64,000 bases of DNA from Microbacterium sp. USTB-Y (GCF_023703415.1 NZ_JAGMTU010000007.1:1-64000), one strand, 5' to 3'. Positions 8,745 to 17,553 are shown, counted from the stretch's first letter. Numbers and translations: made by a program. The notes: a model not told the origin generated them from the sequence alone.

Positions 8745-8802
8745 GCCCAGCTACCCCTCCGAGATCGTCCGGATCGGAGAGCCCGACCCGCAGCATTCGT
8801 CC

Positions 8803-8850
8803 AGCCTACGGAAGATCCGACGGGGCCGTCGATGGGGACGACTCCCCATC
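8803..8850 (-). promoter_or_regulatory. T7SS-cluster operator and promoter, copy C
   Basis: GATGGGGACGACTCCCCATC at 8831-8850 has 8-bp perfect arms around a CGAC centre. On the minus strand TAGGCT (8808-8803) follows after exactly 22 nt, and the RDD-FHA ATG at 8744 lies 58 nt beyond. It splits the locus: the genes upstream in transcription order belong to the operon starting at 26076. Confidence 0.7.
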
Positions 8851-8870
8851 CGTCGTCCGGTCGGATCCGG

Positions 8871-9617
8871 TCACTCCGCGTCGCCGGGATCCGCATCCTT
8901 CACGTCGAGCAGCGGCAGATCGGCCTTGCCGACGAGGCGCGAGGCGATCACGTGCTCGACGAGGCGCGCCCGCCGGTTGGTCGCGGATCCGCCCACCCCG
9001 CCGCGCATGCCGGGCACGCCGATGCGGTCGAACTTGTCGCACACGTTGTCGAGCTTGCGGTTGAAGCGGGTGACGGTCCAGCCCAGGCGCGCCGCGGCGT
9101 CGGCGCTGGACGGCAGGGCGCTCATGCCCGTGCCGTCGCGGCGCAGCAGCGGTTCGGCGAGGGCCACCAGAAGCTGCTTCTGGCTGAGCGTCAACGGCAC
9201 GTCGCCGATCGTCGAATCGCCGTCGAACTCGCGCTCGCGCCGGGTCTCCCGGAAGGTCGGCTCGGAGGCGTGGATCGTGAACTCGTACGTGGTGGGCCCC
9301 GCGGAGAACACGACGCTCGTGGTCGCGAACACCAGGGGGAGCCGGGCGCCGGGCGCGAGCCAGGCCTGCACTCCGCCGGTCGCATCGGTCACCGTCGCCT
9401 GCAGGCGCGCGCCGATGTTCGCGAGCCACCACAGGCCGGCCGACTCGGCGATCTCGAGGAAGTGCCGATGCAGGAAGAGGTTGTCGTCGATGGCGAGGTC
9501 GCCCTCGCGCCCCACCACGAACCGGCCTCCGGCCTCGATCGGGAAGTACTCCCCCGCGAACTCCACCGTCACCCGCGCACGGGTCGGATCCTGCGTGACC
9601 TCGGGGTCCATGGTCAT
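8871..9617 (-). CDS. FHA-like domain protein with C-terminal winged-helix-like domain, candidate regulator
   Basis: A 248-residue protein if the ATG at 9617 is used; this overlaps the kinase stop (ATGA) and sits 9 nt from GAGAGG, whereas an ATG at 9626 has no usable RBS. Residues about 15-105 form an FHA-like beta domain (FVVGREGDLAIDD, then HRHFLEI). Residues about 150-235 read like a helix-turn-helix with wing: SSADAAARLGWTVTRFNRKL, then a Gly-rich loop (GMRGGVGGS) and NRRARLVEHVIASRLV. I infer a phosphorylation-responsive DNA-binding protein. As the only DNA-binding candidate in the locus it is the natural reader of the four GATGGGGA palindromes. It could alternatively be a structural FHA adaptor. 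Confidence 0.65.
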   Translation of the reverse strand: MTMDPEVTQDPTRARVTVEFAGEYFPIEAGGRFVVGREGDLAIDDNLFLHRHFLEIAESAGLWWLANIGARLQATVTDATGGVQAWLAPGARLPLVFATTSVVFSAGPTTYEFTIHASEPTFRETRREREFDGDSTIGDVPLTLSQKQLLVALAEPLLRRDGTGMSALPSSADAAARLGWTVTRFNRKLDNVCDKFDRIGVPGMRGGVGGSATNRRARLVEHVIASRLVGKADLPLLDVKDADPGDAE

Positions 9618-11284
9618 GAGGTGCATCCTCTCACCGTCGACGAACCGGAGCCGTTCTCCCGGCGCAGCACGACATCGATGCAGGTCGTGCCGCCGGGCTG
9701 CGCGGGGACCGTGATCTCCGGCGCGTCGACCTTGGTCATGTCGCCGTCTCCCGCGAGCGTCACCACCGTGACGAGGTAGGAGTCGCCCTTCTGCGGGCTC
9801 GGGTTGGTCCAGGTGAAGCGCACGGAGCCTGCGCCGTCGGGCGTGCCGACGACGTCCTTCGGCGTCGCCGTCATGTCGCCGAGAGGATCCTGCGGATCCG
9901 CGCTCTCCACGGCGGTCGGCTTCGGCTTCGGCGGGTTCGCGTTGAGCAGGTTCACCGCGAGCACCGATCCGCCGGCGAGCACGACCACCGCCGCCGCCGC
10001 GACCAGGCCCCAGATCAGGCCTCGGCGGGACGCCGGGGCGACGGAGCGGTCCGTCGGTGCGGGAGCGGCGGGGGCCGGTACCCTCTCCGCCGCGACGGCC
10101 CCGGCGTCCGGGCTCACCGTACGCGGCGGGCGCAGCACGGTCGGCGCATCGTCGCCGGCGTCGACCGGCGCGACGGGGGCGACCGGCGGCGCCGGCGCGG
10201 CTGCCGCGGGCACCCGGATCATCGTGCGTGCGGAGGTCTCGTCCTCGGCTGCTCCGGCGGGGCCGAACCGCGGGCCGGGCGCCGCAGGGACGACGGGGGC
10301 CTGCACGGGGCTCGTCGTCGCCGACGGCCGGGTGGCGGTGTGACTCGGGTCGATGCTGACGACCTCGCGCACCCGGGTCAGGCCGTCGTCGTCATCGTCG
10401 TGCTCGCGCTCCGGCTGATGGTCGTCGACGATGTCGATCGGGGTCACCGAGTGCGAGAGCTCGATCTGCACCTTCTGCAGCGCCCGGGCGAACGCCACGG
10501 CGCTGCCGAAGCGGTCGGCGGGATTCTTCGCCATGCCGCGCTCGAGGACGCGGGCGAGGCTCTCCGGCACATCGGCGCGCCCCAGCGGCGGCAGCGGCTC
10601 GCCCTCGATCCGCGCGATCAGATCGGCGCCGCTGTTGCGCTGCCCCGGCTTCTCGAACGGGCTGCGCCCGGTGAGCAGCGTGTAGAGGGTGGCGGCGAGC
10701 GCGTAGACGTCCGAGCGCACCCCGCCCTGCGGCGGGTCGCCGAACGACTCCGGCGGCGACCAGGGGATCGACATGCCCGCGGCCTCGCTCACCGCGCCCG
10801 TGGTCGAGGCGATGCCGAAGTCGGTGAGGGCGGGCCGGTTGTAGGCCGTGACGAGGATGTTCGCGGGCTTGATGTCGCGGTGCAGCACCCCGGCGCGGTG
10901 CGCGGTCTCCACGGCTCCGGCGACCTGGACGCCGACGCGCAGCGCCTCGGCCACGCTGAACGGCTCCTTGCGGGCGCGCTGCTGCAGGTTCGGCCGCGGG
11001 CAGTACTCCATGACGAGGTACGGGCGTCCGTCGGCGGCGACGCCGGTCTGATAGATCGTGACGATCGCGGGATGCGTGGACAGCATCGCCATGACGTTCG
11101 CCTCGTCGGCGAACTCCTGGGCGGCGCCCGACGCGAGCCGGTCGGCGAGGAGCACCTTGACCGCCACGCGGCGACGCGGCTGCTGCTGCTCGTAGAGGAA
11201 GACGTCGGCGAACCCGCCGGTGCCCAGCGGCTCGACGTAGTCGAACCCCTCCAGCTGCGGCGGCGGGGACGGCGGACGACTCAC
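9614..11284 (-). CDS. Membrane Ser/Thr protein kinase (PknB/Pkb2 type)
   Basis: A 556-residue Hanks-type kinase with a GTG start at 11284 overlapping the preceding stop. The kinase domain covers about 13-275: glycine loop GTGGFADV, VAVK with Lys43, Glu61, HRDIKPAN with catalytic Asp137, DFG at 155-157, SDVYALAATLY. An acidic and Pro/Ala-rich juxtamembrane linker follows, then one membrane span at about 420-445, and an extracellular C-terminal domain of roughly 110 residues that looks FN3-like (SVRFTWTNPSPQKGDSYLVTV) and ends with two Cys. There are no PASTA repeats, so its signal differs from PknB. It should phosphorylate FHA partners encoded beside it, opposed by the PP2C at 12951-13790. It corresponds to pkb2 in the bifidobacterial PFNA cluster. 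Confidence 0.9.
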   Translation of the reverse strand: MSRPPSPPPQLEGFDYVEPLGTGGFADVFLYEQQQPRRRVAVKVLLADRLASGAAQEFADEANVMAMLSTHPAIVTIYQTGVAADGRPYLVMEYCPRPNLQQRARKEPFSVAEALRVGVQVAGAVETAHRAGVLHRDIKPANILVTAYNRPALTDFGIASTTGAVSEAAGMSIPWSPPESFGDPPQGGVRSDVYALAATLYTLLTGRSPFEKPGQRNSGADLIARIEGEPLPPLGRADVPESLARVLERGMAKNPADRFGSAVAFARALQKVQIELSHSVTPIDIVDDHQPEREHDDDDDGLTRVREVVSIDPSHTATRPSATTSPVQAPVVPAAPGPRFGPAGAAEDETSARTMIRVPAAAAPAPPVAPVAPVDAGDDAPTVLRPPRTVSPDAGAVAAERVPAPAAPAPTDRSVAPASRRGLIWGLVAAAAVVVLAGGSVLAVNLLNANPPKPKPTAVESADPQDPLGDMTATPKDVVGTPDGAGSVRFTWTNPSPQKGDSYLVTVVTLAGDGDMTKVDAPEITVPAQPGGTTCIDVVLRRENGSGSSTVRGCTS

Positions 11285-12951
11285 GGCAGATCCTCGAACG
11301 CGACGGTGATCCCGTCGCCGAGATCGATCACGTCCCCGGTGACCACGATGGTCTGCTCGCCGGGGTGCAGCCGCACCGGCTCGGCGCCGGGGCGCAGCAG
11401 CGTGGATCCGTTCGTGGTGTGCAGGTCGAGCACGACGACCGCGTCGGCCTCGGGGCGGATCTCGAGGTGGCTGCGCGAGATGTCCTGCTGCGGGCTGTCG
11501 ACCGCCACGAGGTGCGGCAGGGTGGCACCGCTGGAACGCGTGGCCCGCGGGCGGCGTCCGATCACGACCGTGCGGTCGAGCGCGACGACCTGCCCGGAGG
11601 ACAGCCGCACCCGAGGGCCGGTGGTCACGGCTGCAGCGGGGGCGGGGTCCGCGGCACCGGGGCGCGCGGGCTCCAGCGTGATCCCGGGCACGGCGGACAC
11701 GGGCGCGGGCACCGGCTCGGCGGGCGTGGGAACCGCGCCCGCGACGGTCGGCGCGACGGGGAGGTCGCCGCGCAGGGCCCGCGCCTGAGCGAGGGAGATG
11801 GTCGCGCCGTCGTGGTCGCCGTCGTCCGGGGCGCTCCCGGTCTGCGGCGCCGTCGGGGCGGCCTGCGCCGGGGCGGCCTGCGCAGGGCCGGCCTGCACCG
11901 GGGCGGTCGGTGCCGGGCGGAAGTCGAGGGTGTGCCCGCCCAGCGGCGCCGCGATGGTGTCGGCCGGGGGGAGGATCGTCTCCACCGGCGCCGGAGCACT
12001 GATCACCGTGTCGCCGAGGTCGTCCTCGTCCGCGGCCGGGACGAGCGGCGCGGGATGGTGTTCCGGCTCGGGATCCTGTGTGGTGGTCCCCTCGACGGGC
12101 TCGGGATCGGGCTCATCCGCGGGGGACGGCGTCTCGTCTCGGTCGCCTGCGGCGTCCTCGCTCGACGACCCCGGAGCCGGGACGACGTCATCATCAGACG
12201 ACCCCGGAGCCGGGACGTCGTCCTCATCAGACGACCCCGGAGACGGGACGACGTCATCATCAGACGACGCGGGCGACGAGACGACGTCATCATCAGACGA
12301 CGCGGGCGACGAGACGACGTCATCATCAGACGACGCGGGCGACGAGACGACGTCATCATCAGACGACGAGGGCGACGGGACGGGGGCCTCATCAGACGAC
12401 GCTGGCGACGGGGCGAGCTCCTCGTCAGACGAGCCCGGAGCCGGGACAGCGGGGTCGCCGTCGGATGACGCGCGGACCTCGGGCGCAGCCTCGGCCGACG
12501 GCTCGGGAAGGAGCGCGGTGCCGGCGATGATCACACCGGCGCGCACGACGCCCGCGACGATCGGCAGCGCCGGATCCTCCGCGCCGTCCTCGACCCGGAT
12601 CTCGATGCCGGTCATGCCGGGCACGAACCGCTCGCTCCAGGTGGTGACCTCGGCCCCGGTGATCTCGCGCTCGTCGCCCGCGGCGACCACGCGCGCCCGC
12701 ACCCGCCCACGCACCGCGATCCGGGCGTGCTCGCCCTCGCGCACCACGGCGGCGAACGGCGGGATCGCGGCGAACGACCCGCCGCCCGCGGCCGTCAGCG
12801 CATCGACCACCTCGGCGAAGGAGGCCTCGTCGGCGGCGACCCGCTCCCACAGCCTCGCGACGAGCGCGGCGTCCGCATCCGGAGGCAGTACGATCACGGC
12901 CCGGGGGCCGATCAGCGCGAACCACGACCCTGCGCGGTAGACGGTGTTCAT
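11281..12951 (-). CDS. FHA-domain protein with tandem-repeat acidic linker
   Basis: A 556-residue protein. Residues 1-145 form a domain I do not recognise (starts MNTVYRAGSWFALIGPRAVI). About 165-280 is an acidic disordered linker built from 11-residue units of the type PASSDDDVVSS. A second Pro/Ala-rich stretch follows, then a C-terminal FHA domain at about 455-550 (GRRPRA, SRSHLEI, NGSTLLRPG). Start and stop overlap the PP2C stop (TGATG) and the kinase start (GTGA), so all three are translationally coupled. The Ser-Asp-rich linker could be a kinase substrate, with FHA binding for docking; this is inference. Part of the linker is encoded by an embedded REP-like sequence (12129-12172). Confidence 0.8.
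   Translation of the reverse strand: MNTVYRAGSWFALIGPRAVIVLPPDADAALVARLWERVAADEASFAEVVDALTAAGGGSFAAIPPFAAVVREGEHARIAVRGRVRARVVAAGDEREITGAEVTTWSERFVPGMTGIEIRVEDGAEDPALPIVAGVVRAGVIIAGTALLPEPSAEAAPEVRASSDGDPAVPAPGSSDEELAPSPASSDEAPVPSPSSSDDDVVSSPASSDDDVVSSPASSDDDVVSSPASSDDDVVPSPGSSDEDDVPAPGSSDDDVVPAPGSSSEDAAGDRDETPSPADEPDPEPVEGTTTQDPEPEHHPAPLVPAADEDDLGDTVISAPAPVETILPPADTIAAPLGGHTLDFRPAPTAPVQAGPAQAAPAQAAPTAPQTGSAPDDGDHDGATISLAQARALRGDLPVAPTVAGAVPTPAEPVPAPVSAVPGITLEPARPGAADPAPAAAVTTGPRVRLSSGQVVALDRTVVIGRRPRATRSSGATLPHLVAVDSPQQDISRSHLEIRPEADAVVVLDLHTTNGSTLLRPGAEPVRLHPGEQTIVVTGDVIDLGDGITVAFEDLP
12129..12460 (-). repeat. REP-like insert plus 33-nt tandem repeats inside the FHA gene
   Basis: The segment 12129-12172 matches the intergenic REP half at 26324-26367 at about 40 of 44 positions, and matches the copy near 35077-35107 even better. 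From about 12161 onward some eight 33-nt units (core GACGTCATCATCAGACGAC, period 33) continue in frame and give the 11-residue PxSSDDDVVxS repeat. Three consecutive units around 12255-12353 are essentially identical, implying recent expansion. The REP part is translated as SSEDAAGDRDETPSP. Confidence 0.75.
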
Positions 12952-13790
12952 CAGCGCATCCCTCCCATGGCCTCGGCACGCGGTCGCGTGTCGGAGTCGA
13001 TGTCCTCGTCGTCGAAGCCGGCTGCGCCGTCGCGCCCCGGACGCGTGCTCACGTGGAGCGCGTCCACGACGACCGCGGTCACGTTGTCGCGCCCGCCGTG
13101 CTCGAGGGCGCGGTCGATCAGGCGCTCCGCGGCGGCCTGCGGATCCTCGTGCATCGCGAGCAGGGTCCGGATCTCCTCGTCGTCCACCTCGCTGCTCAGA
13201 CCGTCGGAGCAGACCAGGATCCGATCGCCGACGCGGGCCGGGATCATCCAGTAGTCGGCCTCGCCGGTGCTGCCCGCGCCGATCGCCCGCGTGATGATGT
13301 TGCGGCGGCGGTCCCGGGGGGCGTCCGCCGCGCGCAGCTCGCCCGCGTCGATGAGCTCCTGCACCACGGAGTGGTCGACCGAGATCTGCTCCAGCACGCC
13401 GCCGGAGAGCCGGTAGGTGCGCGAGTCGCCGATGTTGATCGCCAGCCAGTAGCCGACGCCGTCGACGGCGGCGATCGTCACGCCGCTGAGCGTGGTGCCG
13501 GCCATCGAGCCCCCGTCCGCCGGAGCCGTGGTGCCGCCGATCGCGTCGACCGCCGCGCGCACGCGGGCCAGGGTGAAGCTGACGTCGTCGATGGTGAGCA
13601 CCGGCCGGCCCCGCAGCTGCGCGAAGCCCTCGATCACGGTCGTGCTGGCGACGTCGCCGGCCTGATGCCCGCCCATGCCGTCGGCGACGAGGAACAGCGG
13701 CGCCTGAGCGAGCAGCGCATCCTCGTTGAGCGCACGGCGCAGCCCGGTGTGCGTGGCAGCGCCCGACCGCGCGACGATCGCCGGCGTCAT
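12951..13790 (-). CDS. PP2C-family Ser/Thr phosphatase
   Basis: A 279-residue PPM/PP2C phosphatase with all metal-binding motifs visible: NEDALL near residue 22, VADGMGGHQAG near 37, GDSRTYRL near 141, CSDGLSSEV near 190 and GRDNVTAVVVD near 232. It has no membrane segment, so it is cytosolic. It should reverse phosphorylation by the kinase at 9614-11284, and corresponds to prpC of the bifidobacterial PFNA set. The start overlaps the stop of the RDD-FHA gene (ATGA), and its own stop overlaps the next FHA gene. Confidence 0.93.
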   Translation of the reverse strand: MTPAIVARSGAATHTGLRRALNEDALLAQAPLFLVADGMGGHQAGDVASTTVIEGFAQLRGRPVLTIDDVSFTLARVRAAVDAIGGTTAPADGGSMAGTTLSGVTIAAVDGVGYWLAINIGDSRTYRLSGGVLEQISVDHSVVQELIDAGELRAADAPRDRRRNIITRAIGAGSTGEADYWMIPARVGDRILVCSDGLSSEVDDEEIRTLLAMHEDPQAAAERLIDRALEHGGRDNVTAVVVDALHVSTRPGRDGAAGFDDEDIDSDTRPRAEAMGGMR

Positions 13791-15145
13791 GCGTAGCCGC
13801 CCACGGTGACGATCCGGTCGCCGATCTCGATGGCGTCGCCGAGACGGATCCGCACGCGCTCGCCGGGCGGGCAGGCGATCCGCACCCCGTCGCGCACGAT
13901 CGTCATGCCGTTGGTCGAGTGCCGGTCCATCACCCAGCCGCCGGCGGCCTCGGCCGCGGCCTCGAAGTGGGTCTTGGACAGCGACAGGGTCTCGTCGCGG
14001 ACGACGACGACCGTCGCGCCGGCCTCGGGCGCCGGATTGCGACCGAACAGCGTGCGCCCGGAGACGGTGGCGCGTGCGCCGTCGTCCCAGACGAACTGCA
14101 GCCGGTGCCCCGGGATCGAGATCCGCGTCTCCTCCAGGTCCTCCTCGTCGGGATGCACCACGGGGGTCAGGGCCAGGGCGTCCGCGACGGTGGCGGGCGC
14201 GGCCGCCGGCACGGGCGGTCGCGCCGGCGCCACGGTCTCCGGCCCCGAGACCACGGGAGCGGCGGGGGCCGGCACCGACGGGCTCACCCCGGGGACGACC
14301 GTGATCATCGCGTGCGCGGCGTCGGCGGCGGCCTGCGCCGCGGCCGACAGCACCGTCGCATCGTGCGGGTCGGCCTCGGCCGCGGGGGCCGCGACGGGCC
14401 CGCCGGCGCTCGGGGCGTTCGGCAGGGTGTGCCCCGTGGACGCGGCGGGTGCACCCGCCGGCGGGGCGAACGACGCGGCGGGGGCGGCCTGGAGCAGGAG
14501 CGGATCCGGCGTCGTCAGGACGAACGGCGCCCGAGAGCCGGCCGCGGGCTGCGGCGCGCCGGGCACGGTCGCGAGCGTCGGCGCGGGAGCGGAGGGCTCG
14601 GCGATGACGCCGGCGCCCGCGGGTGCGGCCGACGGTCCTGAGGCGGTGCGCGCATCGCGCATGATCGCGCCTGCCGCCCGGTCGTGCCAGCCCTGGAACC
14701 GGCCGGAGCCGTCGAACAGCGGCGTGAAGTAGCCGACGACGATCGCGGCGCTGAGACCGAACACGACGTTGCGCAGCAGCGCACGTCCGAAGCCCAGCGG
14801 CGCCTCGCTGCCGTCCCGCACGAGCCGCAGCCGCAGGATGCGCATGCCGATGGATCCGCCGGATCCCTGCAGGAAGCTGTAGACGAGGAACCAGGCGAGC
14901 ATCACGAGGCTCGTGATGCCCATCCCGGTGAGGAGCGCCGAGGCGACGGCCGTCGCTCCCCCGCCGCTCGCCGCGCCGGCCATCGCGAAGGCGACCGCCG
15001 ATCCGATGATCGCGGGCAGCGACGCGATCGCCGCGTCGATGAGATAGGCGGCCACGCGGCGCGGGAGCGGCGCGATCGGGGCGGCCGGAGACGTCGGCGC
15101 GACCGGAGGCGTCGTCGCGCCGGCGCTGCTCGGGGCGTTCGTCAT
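13787..15145 (-). CDS. RDD-family membrane protein with C-terminal FHA domain (proximal copy)
   Basis: A 452-residue protein. ATG at 15145 overlaps the transglutaminase-like stop (ATGA). The RDD domain is at about 28-170 (RRVAAYLIDAAIAS, then GWHDRAAGAIM), followed by an Ala/Pro-rich linker (about 175-340) and an FHA domain at about 360-445 (GRNPAP, SKTHFE, RHSTNGMTIV). It has the same architecture as the gene at 7302-8744, but the linker and membrane part differ, so this is an old duplication. It probably anchors phospho-dependent complexes at the membrane next to the kinase. Confidence 0.87.
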   Translation of the reverse strand: MTNAPSSAGATTPPVAPTSPAAPIAPLPRRVAAYLIDAAIASLPAIIGSAVAFAMAGAASGGGATAVASALLTGMGITSLVMLAWFLVYSFLQGSGGSIGMRILRLRLVRDGSEAPLGFGRALLRNVVFGLSAAIVVGYFTPLFDGSGRFQGWHDRAAGAIMRDARTASGPSAAPAGAGVIAEPSAPAPTLATVPGAPQPAAGSRAPFVLTTPDPLLLQAAPAASFAPPAGAPAASTGHTLPNAPSAGGPVAAPAAEADPHDATVLSAAAQAAADAAHAMITVVPGVSPSVPAPAAPVVSGPETVAPARPPVPAAAPATVADALALTPVVHPDEEDLEETRISIPGHRLQFVWDDGARATVSGRTLFGRNPAPEAGATVVVVRDETLSLSKTHFEAAAEAAGGWVMDRHSTNGMTIVRDGVRIACPPGERVRIRLGDAIEIGDRIVTVGGYA

Positions 15146-17553
15146 GAGGTCTCGCTCTCGGATCCGCGGCGTGCGGCTCGGGTGCCGCGCTGCGTGGCTG
15201 GTGTGCTCTCGATCGTGCCAGGTGCGCCCGAACTCGCGCCAGAGCCGGACCCGGGCCGGCGGACGCGTTCGGTCGCGGCGTCGCGCAGCCCCTGGAACCC
15301 GGCCGAGAGACGGGAGCCGCCGAGCAGCGAGCGCAGGCTGAGGCGCGCGATCATCCGGCGCCGCCAGCTCGCCTCCTTGCCCATCCCGGCCACGATGCCG
15401 TCGACCTCGAGCCAGAACGCATCGACGTCCTCGGCGGTCGGCTCGGACGGGCCGAACACCTGGGCGTCCGCGTGGTCGGCGAGCGCGGTCACCGCGGGGA
15501 CCGTGAGCGCGGTGGCCACGGTGCGGGCCTCCTCGGCCCGGGTGGCGCCGGAGGGCAGGCGCGCCCCGTAGTCCACGGCGCGGTCGGTGAGCTCGTCCCA
15601 GCCGCCGCTGATGCGGTCGGCGGCGAGTGCCGCGACGCGTCGCCGGCGCCGGCGGGCCGCCTTCCAGGCGCCGATCACGATGAACGGCGCGGCGAGGATC
15701 GCGAGCACCAGCAGCACGCTGCCGCCGATCGCGAGGATCGTGCCGAGGATGCCCCACAGGTTGTCCGGGCCGTCCTGGTTGCCGCGCTGGTCGGGCACGC
15801 TGGGCGGAAGCTCGACCGGCTCCTGCGGCGGGGGCGGCGGCTGCAGCACCTGCGGCTTGGGGACGACCTTGGGCTTGGTGATCTGGTCCTGCGGGACCTT
15901 GTCCTTCGGCGGGGTCGGGTCGAAGGCCACCCACCCGGCCTTCTCGAAGTTCACCTCGACCCAGGCGTGCAGGTTGTCGCCGTTGGCGGAGAACGTGCCC
16001 TTCTGGCCCTTCTCCGGGTAGAAGCCCATCACGACCCGGACGGGGATGCCCAGGGAGCGGGCCGCGAGCGCCATCGCGACGGCGTACTGCTCGTCGTCGC
16101 CGATCATCTGCTGCCCGTCGATCAACGTGGAGATCCGCTCCTCGGTGTGCCCGGCGCGGCTGAGGGCCTCGCCCTCCAGGCCGTGGCTGAAGAAGCCCTC
16201 CTCGGAGAACTTCTTCACCAGCGCCCGCACCTGCGCGATGGGCGTCTTCGCGTCGGCGACCGTGTCGGAGGCGAGCGAAGCCAGCTTCTCTGGCGCCTCG
16301 GCCGACTTCGGCATCGCGACGGATCCGAAGGCGAGGCCGTCGAGCTGCTTGTCCGTCCAGGTGCGGGGGATCGTGGTGTCCAGGGTGTACGTGTCGCCCT
16401 TGCGCAGCTTCGAGGTGGCGACCGCCGTGCCGGTCGAGTCGTTGTAGTAGGTGCCGCGCCGCAGCGCATCGGCGTCGGATCCGGCGAACGTGATCCGGCT
16501 GACGGCGCCGGCGTCGGGCAGCCACACGCCCGTGTACGCGTCCATCGTGACATCGAGTGTGGCCGCGGAGCCGGTGGCTCCGGCCGACATGTTGTCGCGG
16601 ATGGGGCTGAACGCCCCCGACGAGCCGACACCTTTGTCCGACACGTCGTAGACGACGCCGTTGTAGGCGTCCATCGTGCCGACCCGGATGCGGGCGCCCT
16701 CGGGCAGCCCCTTCACGGTGAACAGGGTGTCCTTGCGGTGGTCCTTCACGTACCCGCGGTACGACTGCAGCGGGCTCGCGTACTGGTGCACGTCGAACGG
16801 CGGCAGCACCACGTCGCGGAACACGTGCCGCGGCTCGGCGAGCGTCGTCGCGGCGGCGACGCCCGTGCCGGCGAGGCCGGCGACGACCAGCACGGCCGCC
16901 CCGGCGAGGATGCGGCGACGGCGCAGGGCGGAGGAGCGGGACCCGTCGGCCGCGACCGGGACCGCGGCGTCCGCGCTCTCGCCGCCGAGGCCGCGCAGCG
17001 CGAGCCAGGCCACCGAGACGAGGGCGAAGACGACGCCCTGCGCGATCGGGGCCGCCGGATCCGGGACGCCCATGGCGATCACCAGCATGAGGTGCGCCGC
17101 CGCGGGGATCAGCGCCCACGCGACCCGGCGCAGCCGCAGCGCGAGCGCGGCGGTCAGCACCCCGAACACGAGGGCGGACAGGAACGGCACCAGCGCGTAG
17201 CCGTCCCCCACCGCCACCGGCGCGACCGTGGTGAGCATCGCCTTCCAGCTGGTGACGGCGCCGGCCGACAGCGCGCCCAGGGTCTGGCCGGTGGGCACGA
17301 AGCCGAACAGCGTCGTCTGCGGCAGGGCCAGCGCCCCGCCGAAGACGAAGTAGGCGAGCACGGTGAGTCCGGCGGTCGGCAGGATCCCCCAGCCGCGCCA
17401 GGCGCAGAGCAGGGCCACACCGAGACCCAGCACGAGGCCGCCGAGCGCGGCGGGCAGGAAGGATCCGCCCGCGAACGAAGGCCACCATCCGGCGATGCCG
17501 GCGCCCATGAGCAGGGCCACCGCGACGAGGTCGGTGAGGCGACGGGCCATCAT
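15142..17553 (-). CDS. Transglutaminase-fold membrane protein (TgpA-like) lacking the catalytic Cys
   Basis: An 803-residue protein beginning MMARRLTDLVAVALLMG, with ATG at 17553 overlapping the DUF58 stop. About seven membrane spans occupy residues 1-215, as in DUF3488/TgpA proteins. A periplasmic transglutaminase-like domain (about 440-560) follows, then a Pro-rich segment, another span near 620, and a cytosolic C-terminal tail with an Arg-rich end. At the usual nucleophile position, G-x-C-E-x-Y/F-A, this protein reads IGDDEQYAVAMALAARSLGI: Asp replaces Cys. His (HAWVEV) and Asp (DPTPP) are kept. It is therefore probably a non-catalytic binding or scaffolding version. It corresponds to tgm in the PFNA cluster and always travels with MoxR and DUF58. 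Confidence 0.88.
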   Translation of the reverse strand: MMARRLTDLVAVALLMGAGIAGWWPSFAGGSFLPAALGGLVLGLGVALLCAWRGWGILPTAGLTVLAYFVFGGALALPQTTLFGFVPTGQTLGALSAGAVTSWKAMLTTVAPVAVGDGYALVPFLSALVFGVLTAALALRLRRVAWALIPAAAHLMLVIAMGVPDPAAPIAQGVVFALVSVAWLALRGLGGESADAAVPVAADGSRSSALRRRRILAGAAVLVVAGLAGTGVAAATTLAEPRHVFRDVVLPPFDVHQYASPLQSYRGYVKDHRKDTLFTVKGLPEGARIRVGTMDAYNGVVYDVSDKGVGSSGAFSPIRDNMSAGATGSAATLDVTMDAYTGVWLPDAGAVSRITFAGSDADALRRGTYYNDSTGTAVATSKLRKGDTYTLDTTIPRTWTDKQLDGLAFGSVAMPKSAEAPEKLASLASDTVADAKTPIAQVRALVKKFSEEGFFSHGLEGEALSRAGHTEERISTLIDGQQMIGDDEQYAVAMALAARSLGIPVRVVMGFYPEKGQKGTFSANGDNLHAWVEVNFEKAGWVAFDPTPPKDKVPQDQITKPKVVPKPQVLQPPPPPQEPVELPPSVPDQRGNQDGPDNLWGILGTILAIGGSVLLVLAILAAPFIVIGAWKAARRRRRRVAALAADRISGGWDELTDRAVDYGARLPSGATRAEEARTVATALTVPAVTALADHADAQVFGPSEPTAEDVDAFWLEVDGIVAGMGKEASWRRRMIARLSLRSLLGGSRLSAGFQGLRDAATERVRRPGSGSGASSGAPGTIESTPATQRGTRAARRGSESETS

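Noticed and set aside
12161..12460. CRISPR array
   Set aside because: The 33-nt units are contiguous, with no spacers, stay in frame and encode an 11-residue peptide repeat; no cas genes.
13787..17488. One 1233-residue protein covering the RDD-FHA gene and part of the transglutaminase-like gene
   Set aside because: The N-terminal part is out of frame with the transglutaminase-like protein; the true start is the ATG at 15145 overlapping the previous stop.
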